64,000 bases of DNA from Lingula anatina. Lineage: Eukaryota > Brachiopoda > Lingulata > Lingulida > Lingulidae. Shown here piece by piece: positions 49,618 through 61,355 of this stretch. The position numbers and the translations under genes are program-made. Position 1 is the first letter of the stretch. The number at the start of each line of letters is the position of its first letter. The DNA is taken from NCBI RefSeq assembly GCF_001039355.2, contig NW_019773736.1, forward strand, positions 547,804 to 611,803. Direction: 5' to 3'. The notes under the pieces were generated by a model. It did not search any database and was not told the origin of the DNA. It was given only the letters and a program-made list of their open reading frames with translations.

Positions 49618-49946
49618 CTGATATTACAATAAATTATTTATGAATGGAACAATATGCATCCCAATTCTTAGTCTGACAATTTGCATATCTCAACTTTTAT
49701 AAAAATTAAAACCTGAAAAACAATTAATAATGCTTTTAAGTGTAACATTTCAATATAATATAACTTTTGTATAAGAAATTTATTATATCATGACAATTAT
49801 TGTTGCAATACTGAATGCTGATGTAAAAATATTTAATGTTATATCATTATAACTTAAAAACCACATTACATTTTATTTTAAAATATAGTAACTGTTTAAA
49901 CCTAGAACTGTTTAAGTTTTAATGCACAAATGTGCAGAATCCTTAC

Positions 49947-50129
49947 CTTACAATAATGGTGACATTATAGCATCCAAAGGAGGGTGGCAGAATGAAGGTG
50001 CCTCCTTCATGGACATACACATTGATCTCAAACTCGGACTGGTCAGCAAACTGACTGACCAAGTTCTGGCCAGGACCTACATGGATCCAGCCAGTGCGGT
50101 CTCCAATGAACTTGAATGATTTGATGTGA
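49947..50129 (-). CDS. Exon 20: module segment f
   Basis: Phase 2/2. FKFIGDRTGWIHVGPGQN and FEINVYVHEGGTFILPPS, a close copy of the GD-TG--HVG--Q and V-VY-GG-LP motifs. Two overlapping GTAAGG donors exist; the more 3' one keeps frame. Confidence 0.9.
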
Positions 50130-50307
50130 CTGAAAAGGCCATAAAAGGATCAATCAATCAATCAACACTGTTTTCATTTTTTTAAATAAAAAAATCCTAC
50201 TATAAATTCTAAATGTATATGGCACTGCATTTTGCAAAAACTGTCAATGTGGCGATGAAAATTTCTATTTTTTTATCAAAAAAAATCATTTGCGTTTCAT
50301 TGTTAAC

Positions 50308-50540
50308 ACTGAGTGGTTGAAAGTTGCCAGATTATCATACTTGGTAACATTAGGATGCACAGCTAGATGGGCTCCTTCAATGACATGCAGCTCCTCTATC
50401 ACCTCTGTCTGGTTGTCATATAACCAAGTTCTGCTAGAGTCCATCTCAAATGTTGCATAGTCTGAGATATATGGCTCTGGAGGCTGCCTATTGTTATTGG
50501 CAATTGTTAAGGATCTATTCAGCACATGCTCTGTACGATC
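50308..50540 (-). CDS. Exon 19: module segments d-e
   Basis: Phase 0/2. LNRSLTIANNNRQPPEP, SSRTWLYDNQTEVIEELH and VIEGAHLAVHPN. The donor is GTTAAC, chosen over a nearby GT because only it restores frame with exon 20. Confidence 0.88.
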
Positions 50541-50901
50541 CTGAAATTCAATAAATTGAAATCTGTAACTTGATACAAGTCCACACTAAAAGTTGCATTT
50601 GACAGCTTTGTCTTTTACAGCATTCTATTCTGAAAAGATGTTGCAAATGACTTTGGTGTAAAAAGAGCACAAAAAAATATAAACTAGCTAGTGTTCACAG
50701 TTTCAACTACAAAAAACTATCCTTAAATCTAATATATAAAACAGATGTTCCACAATTGCTTTCAATGAATTTCGAAAGCATGGAATTTTAATCATTTTAT
50801 CTAACAACAAATTTTATAAGTTAATCAAATTAAAAACATAAGATATAGACACATAATAGCCTTCGTGATCATAAAACATATTTCATCAAAAATATATGTA
50901 C

Positions 50902-51054
50902 CTGCATGTACACTGTACCAGCTCCACCTATACTGTGTCCTGATCCTCCATAAGACTGTGTCCTGCCTAACCACCAGTCCCGCTTGTTCCAGTAAACAGC
51001 CACTCTCCCGCCTGAACCTCCACCGGCACTGCTTCCTCCACTGCCGCCATTGGC
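50902..51054 (-). CDS. Exon 18: module segments c-d
   Basis: Phase 0/0, 51 codons. ANGGSGG, GGGSGGRVAVYWNK, TQSYGGSGHSIGGAG and TVYMQ. Confidence 0.9.
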
Positions 51055-51503
51055 CTGATATAAAGAACAAATTTACACAATACATATCTATATGAAGAAA
51101 AAAATTAATGTTGTTCGCATATTTATCATCTTTTTCTATTTAAGAAACACGTCTTGTCCCAACTGAATTGCTTGCCTCACTGCAAGCATGGTTCTAACAA
51201 AATCAAAATACCTACTGGTGCTCCATCATTAAACATCATCATTTTATACTGAACCAGCCTATATGACCTTACTTATTTACAAATTATGATGTTTTTATAA
51301 AATGTTAATTCATATTTGTTTGCATTTTCTACTTTAAAATCAAACTTCCAAAATGATCTGCATGATTATTGAATTCTCATGATTACGTAAATGTTGACCT
51401 TGTCTCAAAGTGCACATGCCACAATAAAAAGTATCCTAAACTTTCTCAATTTTTCTAAAACAGAAAAAAATTGCAATAAAAGAGAATAAGACTTATACTG
51501 TAC

Positions 51504-51658
51504 CCTTATGGTTCCATATCCTTTGAGTTCTTGTGTTGAAATCGTAATGCTACCTCCACTTCCTCCACCTACAGTGTTTCCTCCAGGCTGACCACTGCTA
51601 CTGACTGTACCTTCTACTAGCAGAAGTTCACTCACAGACAGGTAAAGTATACCACCAC
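51504..51658 (-). CDS. Exon 17: module segment b
   Basis: Phase 1/0. GGGILYLSVSELLLVEG, TVSSSG, then GGGSGGSITISTQELKGYG. Confidence 0.92.
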
Positions 51659-52020
51659 CTGAATATCATATATAGAGGTCAATCTATTGGACAAGAGCAT
51701 TGTATTGACAATACACTAGTAAGTGCAACAGGGTTTACACATTCTATAGTCTTTGTTATATGTTCATGTTAAATGTCTGAATTTGTTAAACCATAACAAA
51801 GAATTGCACCCAATACATCCCAAACTATAAGCAAACACTTGTTTTGAATTGAAAAAAAACACAATTGGCAAAAAATAATCACAAGCTGAAGGTGAAATAA
51901 GATATTTTTACATTACAGGTTTCAGACAAATATCTTGAACACTCCACAACCTTTTAAAGTAAGAAATAATACATACACAAAACATTCAATTTCAAAACAC
52001 CAGAAGTTCCCTAAAATTAC

Positions 52021-52107
52021 CTTTTCCTGATGAATTGGTAGCCCCACCTCCTCCACTGCCAAAATCCTCTGGCTTGTAAATGGATCCATAAACAGCACCT
52101 GCCATAG
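52021..52107 (-). CDS. Exon 16: module segment a
   Basis: Phase 1/1, 87 nt. AVYGSIYKPEDFGSGGGG is a textbook copy of the YG-LY-P--FGSGG motif. Confidence 0.88.
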
Positions 52108-52311
52108 CTAGAAGATGACAACCAAGTATATCATATTTTAAATTTAAAATCCTACCAAAATATGCAAAATATCAATCTATTAGTCCAAAATTTTCACAAC
52201 TCCCAAAACTGCATTTATGATTTGAACACATATGCTTTTAATAAATATTTTTTAAAGTCAATCTGTAAATTTTCACCCATATGTTCACAAAATCACTGCC
52301 ATCACACTTAC

Positions 52312-52537
52312 ATGAAACTGGGTTTCCCTGTCCACTATGGCCTCCATACCCTCCTCCTGCCCTACCAGTCCCAGCTCCTTGTCCATCTATCAGGCCAGCA
52401 CCATCAGTGTGTAGATGACCATATGCATCCACTACCACAGAGACTGCCGAAATCCTCAACACAGACCCCTTTACTGTGCCCCCTCCCTCCACTGTCAGGG
52501 TACCACTTCGCTTGCCTTCTCCTGGCAAAGGGACAAC
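52312..52537 (-). CDS. Exon 15: module segments g-a
   Basis: Phase 0/1. SGTLTVEGGGTVKGSVL, SVVVDAYGHLHTDGAGL and then GQGAGTGRAGGGYGGHSG. It carries the transition from one module to the next with the His-containing Gly linker. Confidence 0.9.
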
Positions 52538-52777
52538 CTAGGAAAATAAAGCTTTACCACTTTATTATGTATCATAATATACAAAATCTCAAACTTAAAT
52601 TACGTATACATCTTATGATAAAATATTGCTTGTATCATTTCAAGAGCAATCACAGCAATTTGTTTCATGTAAAATACCTGCAAAAACATGGACCAAAATC
52701 TTAATGTCCCATTGAGGTTCAGTAATTTCAGTAAATTTCAATCCACATTTTATACTTATGCAAGATGTGAAACATAC

Positions 52778-52905
52778 TTTCAAATCCCAGATATCTTGAC
52801 TGTTTCCATAACTACTGACAAACTCCAGCAAACCTCCATCTTGCACTGATACCTCAGCAAACTGAATTGTTCTAGGGCTGGCTAGCTGGAAACGCAGTGT
52901 TCCAC
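52778..52905 (-). CDS. Exon 14: module segment g, first strands
   Basis: Phase 1/0. GTLRFQLASPRTIQFAEV and SVQDGGLLEFVSS resemble the strand-GG-L pattern found before NITVD in other copies. Confidence 0.85.
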
Positions 52906-53292
52906 CTGCACAAAAAAAGTTTTTCACACCAACATGATACCTACATCAACTTTCAAAACTAAAACAAAATATAATCTTTAAAATGTCTTAAAAGATGTGG
53001 CTCTTGGAGAAACGGGCAATAAGTTGTCAGCATGTAATCAAGTCAGTAACAGCTTCAACGGTAAAACCTATAGCTATTTCACACAGACACACAAAAGGTG
53101 AAATTTAATAGTTGGCATTTGACTGAAAAATGAATGGCATGGAGTTAGAATGATAGATCATCCAACCTGCCTAGCTGCTTTTAAAAAGTATATGGTTCTC
53201 TTCATTTGACAAAAAAGGATCAAGTTAGCATTCAAAACAGTTAAATCGGTCTCCAGACAATTCTTATCCTTTAATTCACCCTTGTCCTTTAC

Positions 53293-53491
53293 CTGTTCCA
53301 ACCAACATGTGAGTCCTGTGTCCTATCAGATTTCCCCATATGTTAATGGACTTTGTAAGCAGCACATTTGTTGGACATGTACCTTCATCATAAGGACCCC
53401 TCCATTCCACTGTAGCAGAAGGCAGGCTAAGAGTGGCTGACTCATATACATATGGAGCCCAGGTTATGTTAGCACGCTTATAGGGTGAAAT
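53293..53491 (-). CDS. Exon 13: module segment f, divergent
   Basis: Phase 0/1. Reads ISPYKRANITWAPYVYES, ATLSLPSATVEWRG and NIWGNLIGHRTHMLVGTG. The VYESATLSLP part matches VY-G-L-LP; the rest is less conserved. Confidence 0.82.
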
Positions 53492-53682
53492 CTATTTAAA
53501 AAAAAAAAAAGAAGCATTATATAAGTTCTTTTTTTTCTGAAATTAAACACATGTACTGCAAAAGGCAGCTGTACTTCAGAAAATAGGAATTTAACTTGAG
53601 AACAAATCTTTTCTCATAGAAATAAATATAACACAAATATGCATAATTTCATACAAAATAAAATAAATATGAACAAACACAC

Positions 53683-53867
53683 CTCTGTAATATTCAACAC
53701 ATGATAAGGTGCTATGTGTATATAGCCAGTGTCATCTCCTGAGGTTTCTACAGTGGTTACTGTGGTTTTGTTGCCAGTGAATGTGAGATGAGAACCACCA
53801 TACACCTCCACTAAAGTGAAGTCAAATTCAAAGTCATCTCTAGGAGGTATAAGATATGCAATGCCAC
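53683..53867 (-). CDS. Exon 12: module segments e-f
   Basis: Phase 1/0. FEFDFTLVEVYGGSHLTF is the FDE--I-G-AHL signature and GDDTGYIHIAPYHVLNIT the GD-TG--H signature. Confidence 0.9.
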
Positions 53868-54167
53868 CTGAAAGTACATAAGATTAAGTATTACTGCAGG
53901 TATACATGTAGGCAGCATCTAGTCATTCCACCCCTAAATGAGACCCCCAATTTATACAGCATTTAAAGCTCACTATACTGAGTAATCTATGGTTCTAGAA
54001 CCATACTCTAATGTAAAGGAATGTTATACTTAAGTATTTGAAATACTTTAATTAATTATCACTTAAGCACCCTGAGTATACATTATTCAAAGGCCAAAAA
54101 AATATGCCACTATTACTGCAGACAGTAGACCAGTGGCTAGCACATTTTTGTTGAACAACGCTCATAC

Positions 54168-54243
54168 CTGTTTCCATGTACTTTGCATAGTCTTCTGCAG
54201 CTGCCCTGTAACCATTTTCTGACACCCCATTTGGCATGGTAAC
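54168..54243 (-). CDS. Exon 11: 76-nt exon, linker d-e
   Basis: Phase 0/1. Reads VTMPNGVSENGYRAAAED then YAKYMETG. Not a recognisable motif, but it stands where other modules have the variable stretch before FDE, and phases match on both sides. Confidence 0.78.
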
Positions 54244-54932
54244 CTGAAATATACATGTAGTTTACACTAAAGCAAAGTAACTCCTTAGGCCCGTAGCCTA
54301 CAGTGTTTGAAATGCAGTGGGGTCTTTTTCTGAAGAAAAGTGGACTTTTAACCATTAAATACCACTGTCAATTTTTCGCACGCTATATGAGTTTGTCTCG
54401 GCGTATTTCCCAAATGTGAATCACCACGTACGTAATGTAAACGGTTGAATGAAACAGTTATATAGTCCACAGCGGGTTGTAACACCTGATTTCAATAAAA
54501 TCGATTCTTTGAAACGTCCGGGGTTTGGACTTCAATGTGGAGTACGTCACGCTGGAAGAGGACCACGCGTATTGATGACGTCATGACCACATAACCCTGC
54601 CCCCCCCCACGGGATTTTTTTACACGCATTAGGCTCTTACTGAAATCCTCTCAACAAAAACAACTCATGTTCAAAACTTCAACCAACGTTTTAGTTTTTT
54701 TAAGTACATGTAGGCCTACTGGGTATGCACCTTTTTTCTTTTTTTCTCCAGGTATACCCTACATTTAACTTAATTTTTATTTTATGATTTTGTTTGTGTA
54801 GAAATTTTCACCTTTAACTTTTCACCTTAAACTTTAAAAATTTATTAATAAATCTATTTGACCTATTTAAACTATTTGTTTATCGATTTATGGCAATTCG
54901 CTAGTAAACCACAGCGTCTGGTTTAGTCCTAC
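54244..54932. other. Intron with a truncated MITE fragment
   Basis: This 689-base intron holds, near 54287-54350, a partial copy of the element at 48597-48769 (shared GGCCCGTAGCC start and complementary AAAAGTGGACTTTT core). The rest includes CpG-bearing sequence and a C-run near 54600. It lies at the point where CpG frequency rises. Confidence 0.55.
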
Positions 54933-55036
54933 CTTTGGTAGCTGACACCTGTTGTCGACTCGTAAAATTTTGTTGTGCGGTGTTATGCAGTAAAAATACG
55001 TGATTCCTGGACCCCCTGCCTCATAACCTGTTCCAC
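54933..55036 (-). CDS. Exon 10: module segment d
   Basis: Phase 1/0. GTGYEAGGPGITYFYC and ILRVDNRCQLPK correspond to GG-GTVYL and L-IDN, with two Cys not usual for this segment. Confidence 0.85.
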
Positions 55037-55427
55037 CTGAACGAAATAATACAAAAAAATAATACAAGATGATAGTTTCGAGACTTAGTAGCCTATAGGG
55101 CCTACATGTAGGCTACAGTAAAACGAAGTCATATGAATCCCCAGCGTCTAACAATATATAAAAGTGACCATTAACTTCATTTTTCCAAGTCCATTTTGAA
55201 TATACTGGAAGGAAGGAAGCCGCCTTTTTCATCAAAATACCTTAATCTGTATGTAGTCCTATACATGATTCATTTTGAAGTACAACCGACATGAGTAACC
55301 TCTTTCAACATCTTTACGTTTCCCAGATTTTACCGCTCTCTTTTTCCGACCATTCAGTGGAAAGAATATGCAGGTTTTAGATAAATTTCACTGAATAAAT
55401 TTGCTTTTCCAAACTATAAAGACCTAC

Positions 55428-55611
55428 CTTTTGAATAGACATTCCCTGTTTTAAAATCACCAGACCTCATGTGTACCACCACAACTCCTCCCGCGCCGCC
55501 ACCACCTTTGACGTGCCCGGCACCTCCATTACAATTTATACGACCTCCGCCGGTGAAATGAGATGCGTTGAGCCATAAAGATCCTGCGCTACCACCCCCA
55601 GCTTCATTGGC
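55428..55611 (-). CDS. Exon 9: module segments b-c
   Basis: Phase 0/1. Encodes EAGGGSAGSLWLNASHF, GGRINCNGGAGH and GGGGAGGVVVVHM, a divergent GGRIAVY. The remainder (GDFKTGNVYSKG) runs into exon 10. Confidence 0.87.
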
Positions 55612-55819
55612 CTACAAAAAAAGTATTTAGGTTTAATAATGTGGATTACACTACAGTATACGCAAATTTTATATATATATATCATAAAAAAAAAAATAAA
55701 TTCCCTTTTTATGGGCGGCGTTTTAGCGCGAATTTAACAAGTTTTACTGTATCACTGTGAATTAACAAGTAAAATCTTATTAAGGTGGTTATAAAAATAT
55801 TGTTTAACAAAAATATTAC

Positions 55820-56058
55820 CGTAGCACTGTCCCCATTCATAGAAAGTGCACCATCAAGGACCAAACTGCCAGTAATGGACATCTTCATACGGCCTCCACC
55901 TCTTCCGCCGCCAATGGAACCGCCTCCGCCGCTACCCCAAATACCCAACTCATATATGCTAGCATAGGGTAGGTTCTGGGCCAAGGCTCCAGCCCCTCTT
56001 CCTCCACGGCCTCCGTGGCTCCCGCCTGAGGACCCCGAGACCAAAGGCATCCCAGCAC
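55820..56058 (-). CDS. Exon 8: module segments a-b
   Basis: Phase 1/0. Encodes GAGMPLVSGSSGGSHGG, RGGRGAG, YASIYELGIWGSGGGG and the strand SITGSLVLDGALSMNG. It overlaps the first copy of the suspect duplication, so its flanking intron is uncertain. Confidence 0.88.
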
Positions 56059-56580
56059 CTAATAGAAATAAATGAGAGCGGTGCCACAAAAAAATAACAG
56101 ATGGACATGGCGAAAAACTTCCTCATAGATTAGATGTAAGTGGTATGTTTTCCTCTTGAGACCAAGTATCACAAAGGCGACAACTTAAGACCTAAACGAA
56201 ATGAAAAAACGAAATTTTCCAATTGATTGTACAATTACAATCATAAATAATGAACAGTTCAGAGNTCATATATGCTAGCATAGGGTAAGTTCTGGGCCAA
56301 GGCTCCAGCCCCTCTTCCTCCTCGGCCTCCGTGGCTCCCGCCTGAGGACCCCGAGACCGAAAGCATCCCAGCACCTAATAGAAATAAATGAGAGCGGTGC
56401 CACAAAAAAGTAACAGATGGACATGGCGAAAAACTTCCTCATAGATTAGATGTAAGTGGTATGTTTTCCTCTTGAAACCAAGTATCACAAAGGCGACAAC
56501 TAAAGACCTAAACGAAAAGAAAAAAATTAATTTTTCCAATCGATTGTATTACAATCATAAATAATGAACTGTTTAGAGCT
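55950..56580. repeat. Imperfect direct duplication around an assembly N
   Basis: Bases 55950-56264 and 56266-56580 are two copies of about 315 bp, differing by roughly 5 %, abutting a single N at 56265. The second copy begins in mid-exon. The pattern looks like two haplotypes placed in tandem at a closed gap rather than a true duplication. Confidence 0.85.
56266..56374 (-). pseudogene. Truncated duplicate of exon 8
   Basis: This is the 5' half of exon 8 repeated, with the acceptor preserved (GTGCTGGGATGC after AG) but cut off at the N, so it has no donor. I left it out of the gene model as a likely assembly artefact. Confidence 0.75.
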
Positions 56581-56608
56581 TTGAGTCAAAAAGAAATATG
56601 ACGCCTAC

Positions 56609-58936
56609 CTGGACCTTCGTTTGGCAATGAACCGCCGCCACTGACGTCTATGACACCGCCGCTGCTCACAGTCACATACGTTGTTGTGATATCTAGAGAA
56701 CCTGCTCGCAACGTTCCTGCCACTGTAATCCTGTGGAGCAATAAAACTGAACTAGCAGCTCCCTTACTCTGTGCAATGGGCGTCCCTCTCGATTCTGCAT
56801 CCAGCACTCCACCCTGGTGGATATTAAGAAGACCTCCCATGTCCGATGTGGCATTCAGAGGTAATGGCTTGAATGTGAGCGTCAAGGGTTTGAAGGATTT
56901 CACGGTCCCATTGATGATAAATCGATCGATTTTATAAGTGCCGTTTGGGTAAAAAGTGAATAGCCCTGGGGTCAAGACGTTTAGATCGGAAATTCCATCA
57001 GCGATGCTAAGATACGCTCCGTGGAATGTCCCTTTAACTGTAAGGCTGTATGCTCGCAGAATAGACGACACGTTACGCGGTGCATCTTCAGCACCTCCGT
57101 TGGTATCAAGTCTGACTACGCCAGTTTCGGCAATGTAAAACAGTACTTCATGTTCCTTTTCAGGAAGTTTACTCCTTATCCTGACGGGCGTGAATGTAAC
57201 CATTTTTCCGTGAACAGTAATGGTGTTGGCCACAAAGTCACTTACAGGTTCAAAACTGAAGATGCCTCCCGCAGACGCAATGTTCAGTTCATCCCAACCC
57301 GGTCTAACGTGTTCCGAGTTATCTACCTGAAGGGCACCTGCCTTGAATGTACCTTCTACAATGACCTGGTGGGCTGCTATGTTGGATATATTCGACCAGG
57401 AGTGGTTATTTTGCCCTGGCTCATCTAAAATTAGGCGCCCAGTTGAGTTTACTCGAAGCAATACGACTGCCACTTTGCTACGGCCACCCCTCATTGTGAT
57501 TGGATTTAAAACTGTCATGCTTCCTGCAATTATATTCATTGGACAGTAAAAAGTTCCTACTGCGGTAAATGTAAAATTGCCAGTCCTGCCAACTGTCAAC
57601 GAGTCCCATTCTTCTCCAACGGAAAGGTCTTTTCCGTCCAGCAGACCATCTATTACCACGTCTACTGCTCTTATGATATTGTAGTCAAATGTATCTGTCG
57701 AGACATTTCCTGAAACATTTGTTGCCGGAAACATTTGGCTATTTTGCGAGTCGAGATACAGCTTACCGTTATCGGCATGTGCTTCTGAACTATGAATGAT
57801 AAACGTGTGGACCCTGTCGGCATGGTTCTTACTCGTAAATATAACTTTATTTCTGACTACCATGGTACCTGCAATTGACACGCTATCACTGGCGATTGGT
57901 CCTTTAGCTGTGACGGAAAACTGTCCAACCGGGCCCACCTGCAGGGCACTTGTTCTTGAGCCGAATTCTAAAGGACCACTTGGACGGAAGACACCATTTA
58001 TGGTCACCTTAATGCAATCAAGGGTTGTTACACCATTTCCATTCCACGAGAGCGACCCACCAGCTTCAATCGCGAAACTATCACATGGTAACAAAATGTT
58101 TAGTTCCGACCCGAGTCTCAGCGTGCCCAGAATACTGATTTCTCGACCAAGATGTTCATCTTGTGTTGCTGGCGTGAATCTGACATTACCAGAGGGTCCA
58201 ACTGTAAATTTGGACCAGTTCTCTGTATTAAGGATATCTACTTGAAAGTAACCGCCAATGTTCACTTCTTGGGCATTCATTGACGTTACATCTTGGGTAA
58301 GTACTGTTACATTGCTATGAGCATATGTATGGAAAACATTACCCTGAAAGTGAAATGTGTTGGTTTGGAAACGGCCACGGATGTGCATCTGTTCTGTGTT
58401 GACCGAAGTATTGCAGGCAACATTCAAATCAGAATTAGTCTCGAGAACGGTCATGTCGTTAGAACTGCTTGCGATATTTAAGCTGTATCCACAGGACCCT
58501 GGCGCGGAAGATGCCCCCAGAACAAAACGCGTGTAAGGTTTCAGCTCCAGGCTCTGAAGTACAACGGTTTGATCACTTGTTGACACCAGTTCAACTGTTC
58601 GGGACTGCGAACTAGATAGTCCATTTTTACCAATTTGGAGATTATGGGTGTGACCATCTATTAATCTACCCCAGAATTTTACATCTCCATTAATTATGTG
58701 AGTAGGATCGCCAACTAGTTCAATGCTCGCCCTCTCGTACACGAAGGTGCGCGCGGACAATTCATTGCCCAGTCGTAGCGTGCTTGTTCCAGTAACGTAA
58801 AACGCAGAAGTGTCGTCGGCTGTGATGAGCGATGCATCCATTGAATTTTGTGCCAGAACGACATGTGCGCCGTTCATGAGACGAATGATTTCGAATGCTT
58901 GGTCTGTTGAATCTTCGACTATCCAAGTTGCGCCGC
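56609..58936 (-). CDS. Exon 7: 2.3-kb exon of Gly-poor tandem beta repeats
   Basis: Phase 1/1, about 775 codons without an intron. It opens with segment e (GATWIVEDSTDQ, MNGAHVVLAQN). It then departs from the Gly-rich pattern into degenerate repeats of very roughly 70-90 residues. These are built on a strand-turn motif seen as VEGTFKAGALQV, VKGTFHGAYLSI, VAGTLRAGSLDI and IDGLLDGKDLSV. The end returns to segment g (YVTVSSGGVIDVSGGG, NEGPG). The alternation suggests a beta-helix. CpG is unusually frequent for this window. Many sequons (NVSG, NHSW, NATS) fit an extracellular location. Confidence 0.92.
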
Positions 58937-59075
58937 CTGTAATGGAATGGTATTCTTTTAATGTGTTTTGAAACAGCTATGGCCAAATGCATCAGATTTT
59001 TTTAGTCTATGACATATATAACATTAATAACAGAAAGTTAAAAGTCAACAACAAAATGAACTGTCCCATATTTAC

Positions 59076-59213
59076 CTGATACATCTGGTGTTGGTCTGCT
59101 GCAATCCGGGGTTCTTTTTACAAAGACGGATTTCCCAGCGTTATCAATCCGTATTTCACCAATTCCGCTTCCAGGCTGATACTCTGCCACAGTGCCAGCA
59201 CCTCCTGGTTCAC
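59076..59213 (-). CDS. Exon 6: module segment d
   Basis: Phase 1/1. GEPGGAGTVAEYQ and IRIDNAGKSV are the GG-GTVYL and L-IDN signatures; it continues PDCSRPTPDVSG into exon 7. Confidence 0.85.
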
Positions 59214-59513
59214 CTAAAAGAATAAACGTATGAATATCCTAGAATTAGCAAACAAAAAAAAACTGTGAGGTTACTAAAGAAATTAATATAAGGTTCGGAA
59301 AATATTATTTTAAAAGCATGTGAATATCACACTGTAGACATTTTCATGACATTGAAAACAGAACCTTATGTGAGCTATACGTGTGATATTGTTAGCAGTA
59401 TGGCTCTATACTAAGGTAAAAAAGTAAAGTTTATTTGGTGACATTTTACTTAGATGTATCCGTTCGTACTTGTAATAAATTGTTTTTTGCTGAGTTTCGA
59501 ACAGTTTACAAAC

Positions 59514-59561
59514 CTTTGTCTTGATTGGAGCATGTAGTTCCCGTTATGATGGAGTCGTCAG
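59514..59561 (-). CDS. Exon 5: 48-nt linker exon with one Cys
   Basis: Phase 1/1, reading ADDSIITGTTCSNQDKG across the junctions. It links the discoidin domain back to the interrupted module segment d. Too short for a domain call; support comes from donor, acceptor and phase agreement with both neighbours. Confidence 0.7.
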
Positions 59562-59966
59562 CTGAAAGTTGAAATACTTATCAGTAAAACGTGAATTTGA
59601 TATAGCCTACATTTGAAGATATTACTTTAAATAAAAAGTAGAGATGTACATAGCTATGTGGTTCTGCAATAAGGACTTAGAAAAGTACTCGTTGTATACT
59701 TGTGTACTATGTTTTTTAAATCTTACTACCAGTACCGCTTCTTACATCCAGAATTTCAGATTTAGCGTCTGAATAATCTAACTAATGTTTATTCGCTGGG
59801 TAATTTGCTTCAGTTTACTGTTTCTTTAGATTCTAAGTGAAGTTGGATATGTCGACGACAATCACTGTCATTAACTTGCCTTGGTTGTCTGCGTTTCAAA
59901 GACAACTGCAATATACCTATGCCCTTTTTAAAGAAAATTCTACTGCCTTGGGAGAAAAAAAATTAC

Positions 59967-60132
59967 CTTTCTGGTAACCACTGTACCGTACTGCCAAAAA
60001 GATATAATTTCTGTAATTAGTTGGGTATATCCTGACAGCGCTGGCGAAGACCGGATGGGGGAACTGTTGAATCTTTATATTGCTACCGTCCGTATTCCCT
60101 TCAAATGGTATTCTTGTGTCACCGCTTTGTTC
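59967..60132 (-). CDS. Exon 4: F5/8 type C (discoidin) domain, C-terminal half
   Basis: Phase 0/1. It encodes EQSGDTRIPFEGNTDGS, IQQFPHPVFASAVRIYP and IFLAVRYSGYQ, matching the family's 'f.gn.d....v...f..p..Ar.iRi.P' and 'lR.El.G' strands. Exons 3-4 together form a cassette with phase-1 introns at both ends, typical of domain shuffling. Confidence 0.85.
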
Positions 60133-60148
60133 CTACACAGAATAAATT

Positions 60149-60152
<4 letters not shown>

Positions 60153-60195
<43 letters not shown>
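60153..60195. repeat. (TA)n microsatellite beside Tc1-like element
   Basis: TA run directly outside the left inverted repeat of the Tc1-like element. Confidence 0.95.
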
Positions 60196-60196
<1 letters not shown>

Positions 60197-61355
60197 TCTT
60201 GCCCAAAATGGTTGGTACACGGAAATTTTGGGATGCATATCGCCCTGTTTCTTTCATTATTATTGATATTACCAAATTAATACTGTTTATATTGTTAAAT
60301 ATGTGAAGCTGGAGGATTGGTTAAGTCAAGGAGAAACAACCAATGCAAATGTGATGAAAGCGTTAATTTATTTAGGTTTTTTTTTCATGCCCCCCAAAAA
60401 GAGTACTTTTTTTGCATAACAGCACCAAGTGAAAAATTAAACATAAATTTATACTGTGATTGACAATTAATATGAAATTAGGGGAAATTGCCAAGAAACA
60501 TCTTCAGAGTTCATTATTAATCTCAATTGCCGGTATGCCCACCCCGAGCTTGGATAATGGCCGCCAAACGGCGTGGCATACTGTGCACTAGAGTCATAAC
60601 ACTTTGGAGAGGAATTCTGGTCCATTCATCTTGAAGGGCATCTCGCAGTTCATCTAGATTTGCAGGGGGAGGGTTTCTCCTCTGAATAGCACGACCAAGT
60701 TCGTCCCACATGTGCTCAATTGGGTTTGCATCTGGGCTTCTTGCTGGCTGTGGCATCAGCTGAATGTTGTTTTGTCGGATAAAGTCTGCAATTAAGCGGG
60801 CTGTGTGTTGAGTTACATTGTCATGTTGCAATCTAAAATTGTCTCTGTATATCCCTCTTGCGAACGGCTCCAGGTTCTGCTAGAGAATGTCTCTGTATCT
60901 GGCAGCGTTAAGGTTTTCATCCAGAGGAACCAATGGGCAAATGCCATTGCTGCAAATGGCACCCCAAACGTACAGAACCACCCCACGCCCGGCCTTTATC
61001 CAAGCTTGGGGTGGGCATACCCGCTATTAAGATTAATAATGAACTCTGAAGATGTTTCTTGACAATTTCCCCTAATTTCAGAATAATTGTCAATCACAGT
61101 ATAAATTTATGTTTAATTTTTCACTTGGTACTGTTATGTAAAAAAAGTACTCTTTTTGGGGGCATGATAAAAAAAACTAAATAAATTAACGCTTTTTTTT
61201 ACATTTGCATTGGTTGTTACTCCTGACTTAACCAATCCTCCAGCTTCACATATTTAACAATATAAACAGTTTTAATTTGGTACTATCAATAATAATGAAA
61301 GAAACAGGGCGATATGCATCCCAAAATTTCCGTGTACCAACCATTTTGGGCAAGA

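Noticed and set aside
52162-52704. 180-codon plus-strand open frame
   Set aside because: It overlaps exon 15 and its introns antisense, has biased composition and resembles no family I know.
56266-56374. A true extra exon duplicating exon 8
   Set aside because: It lacks its 3' half and donor and abuts an N, so an assembly artefact is more likely.
58293-58481. Short plus-strand Cys-containing frame
   Set aside because: Lies wholly inside exon 7 in antisense, with no splice or motif support.
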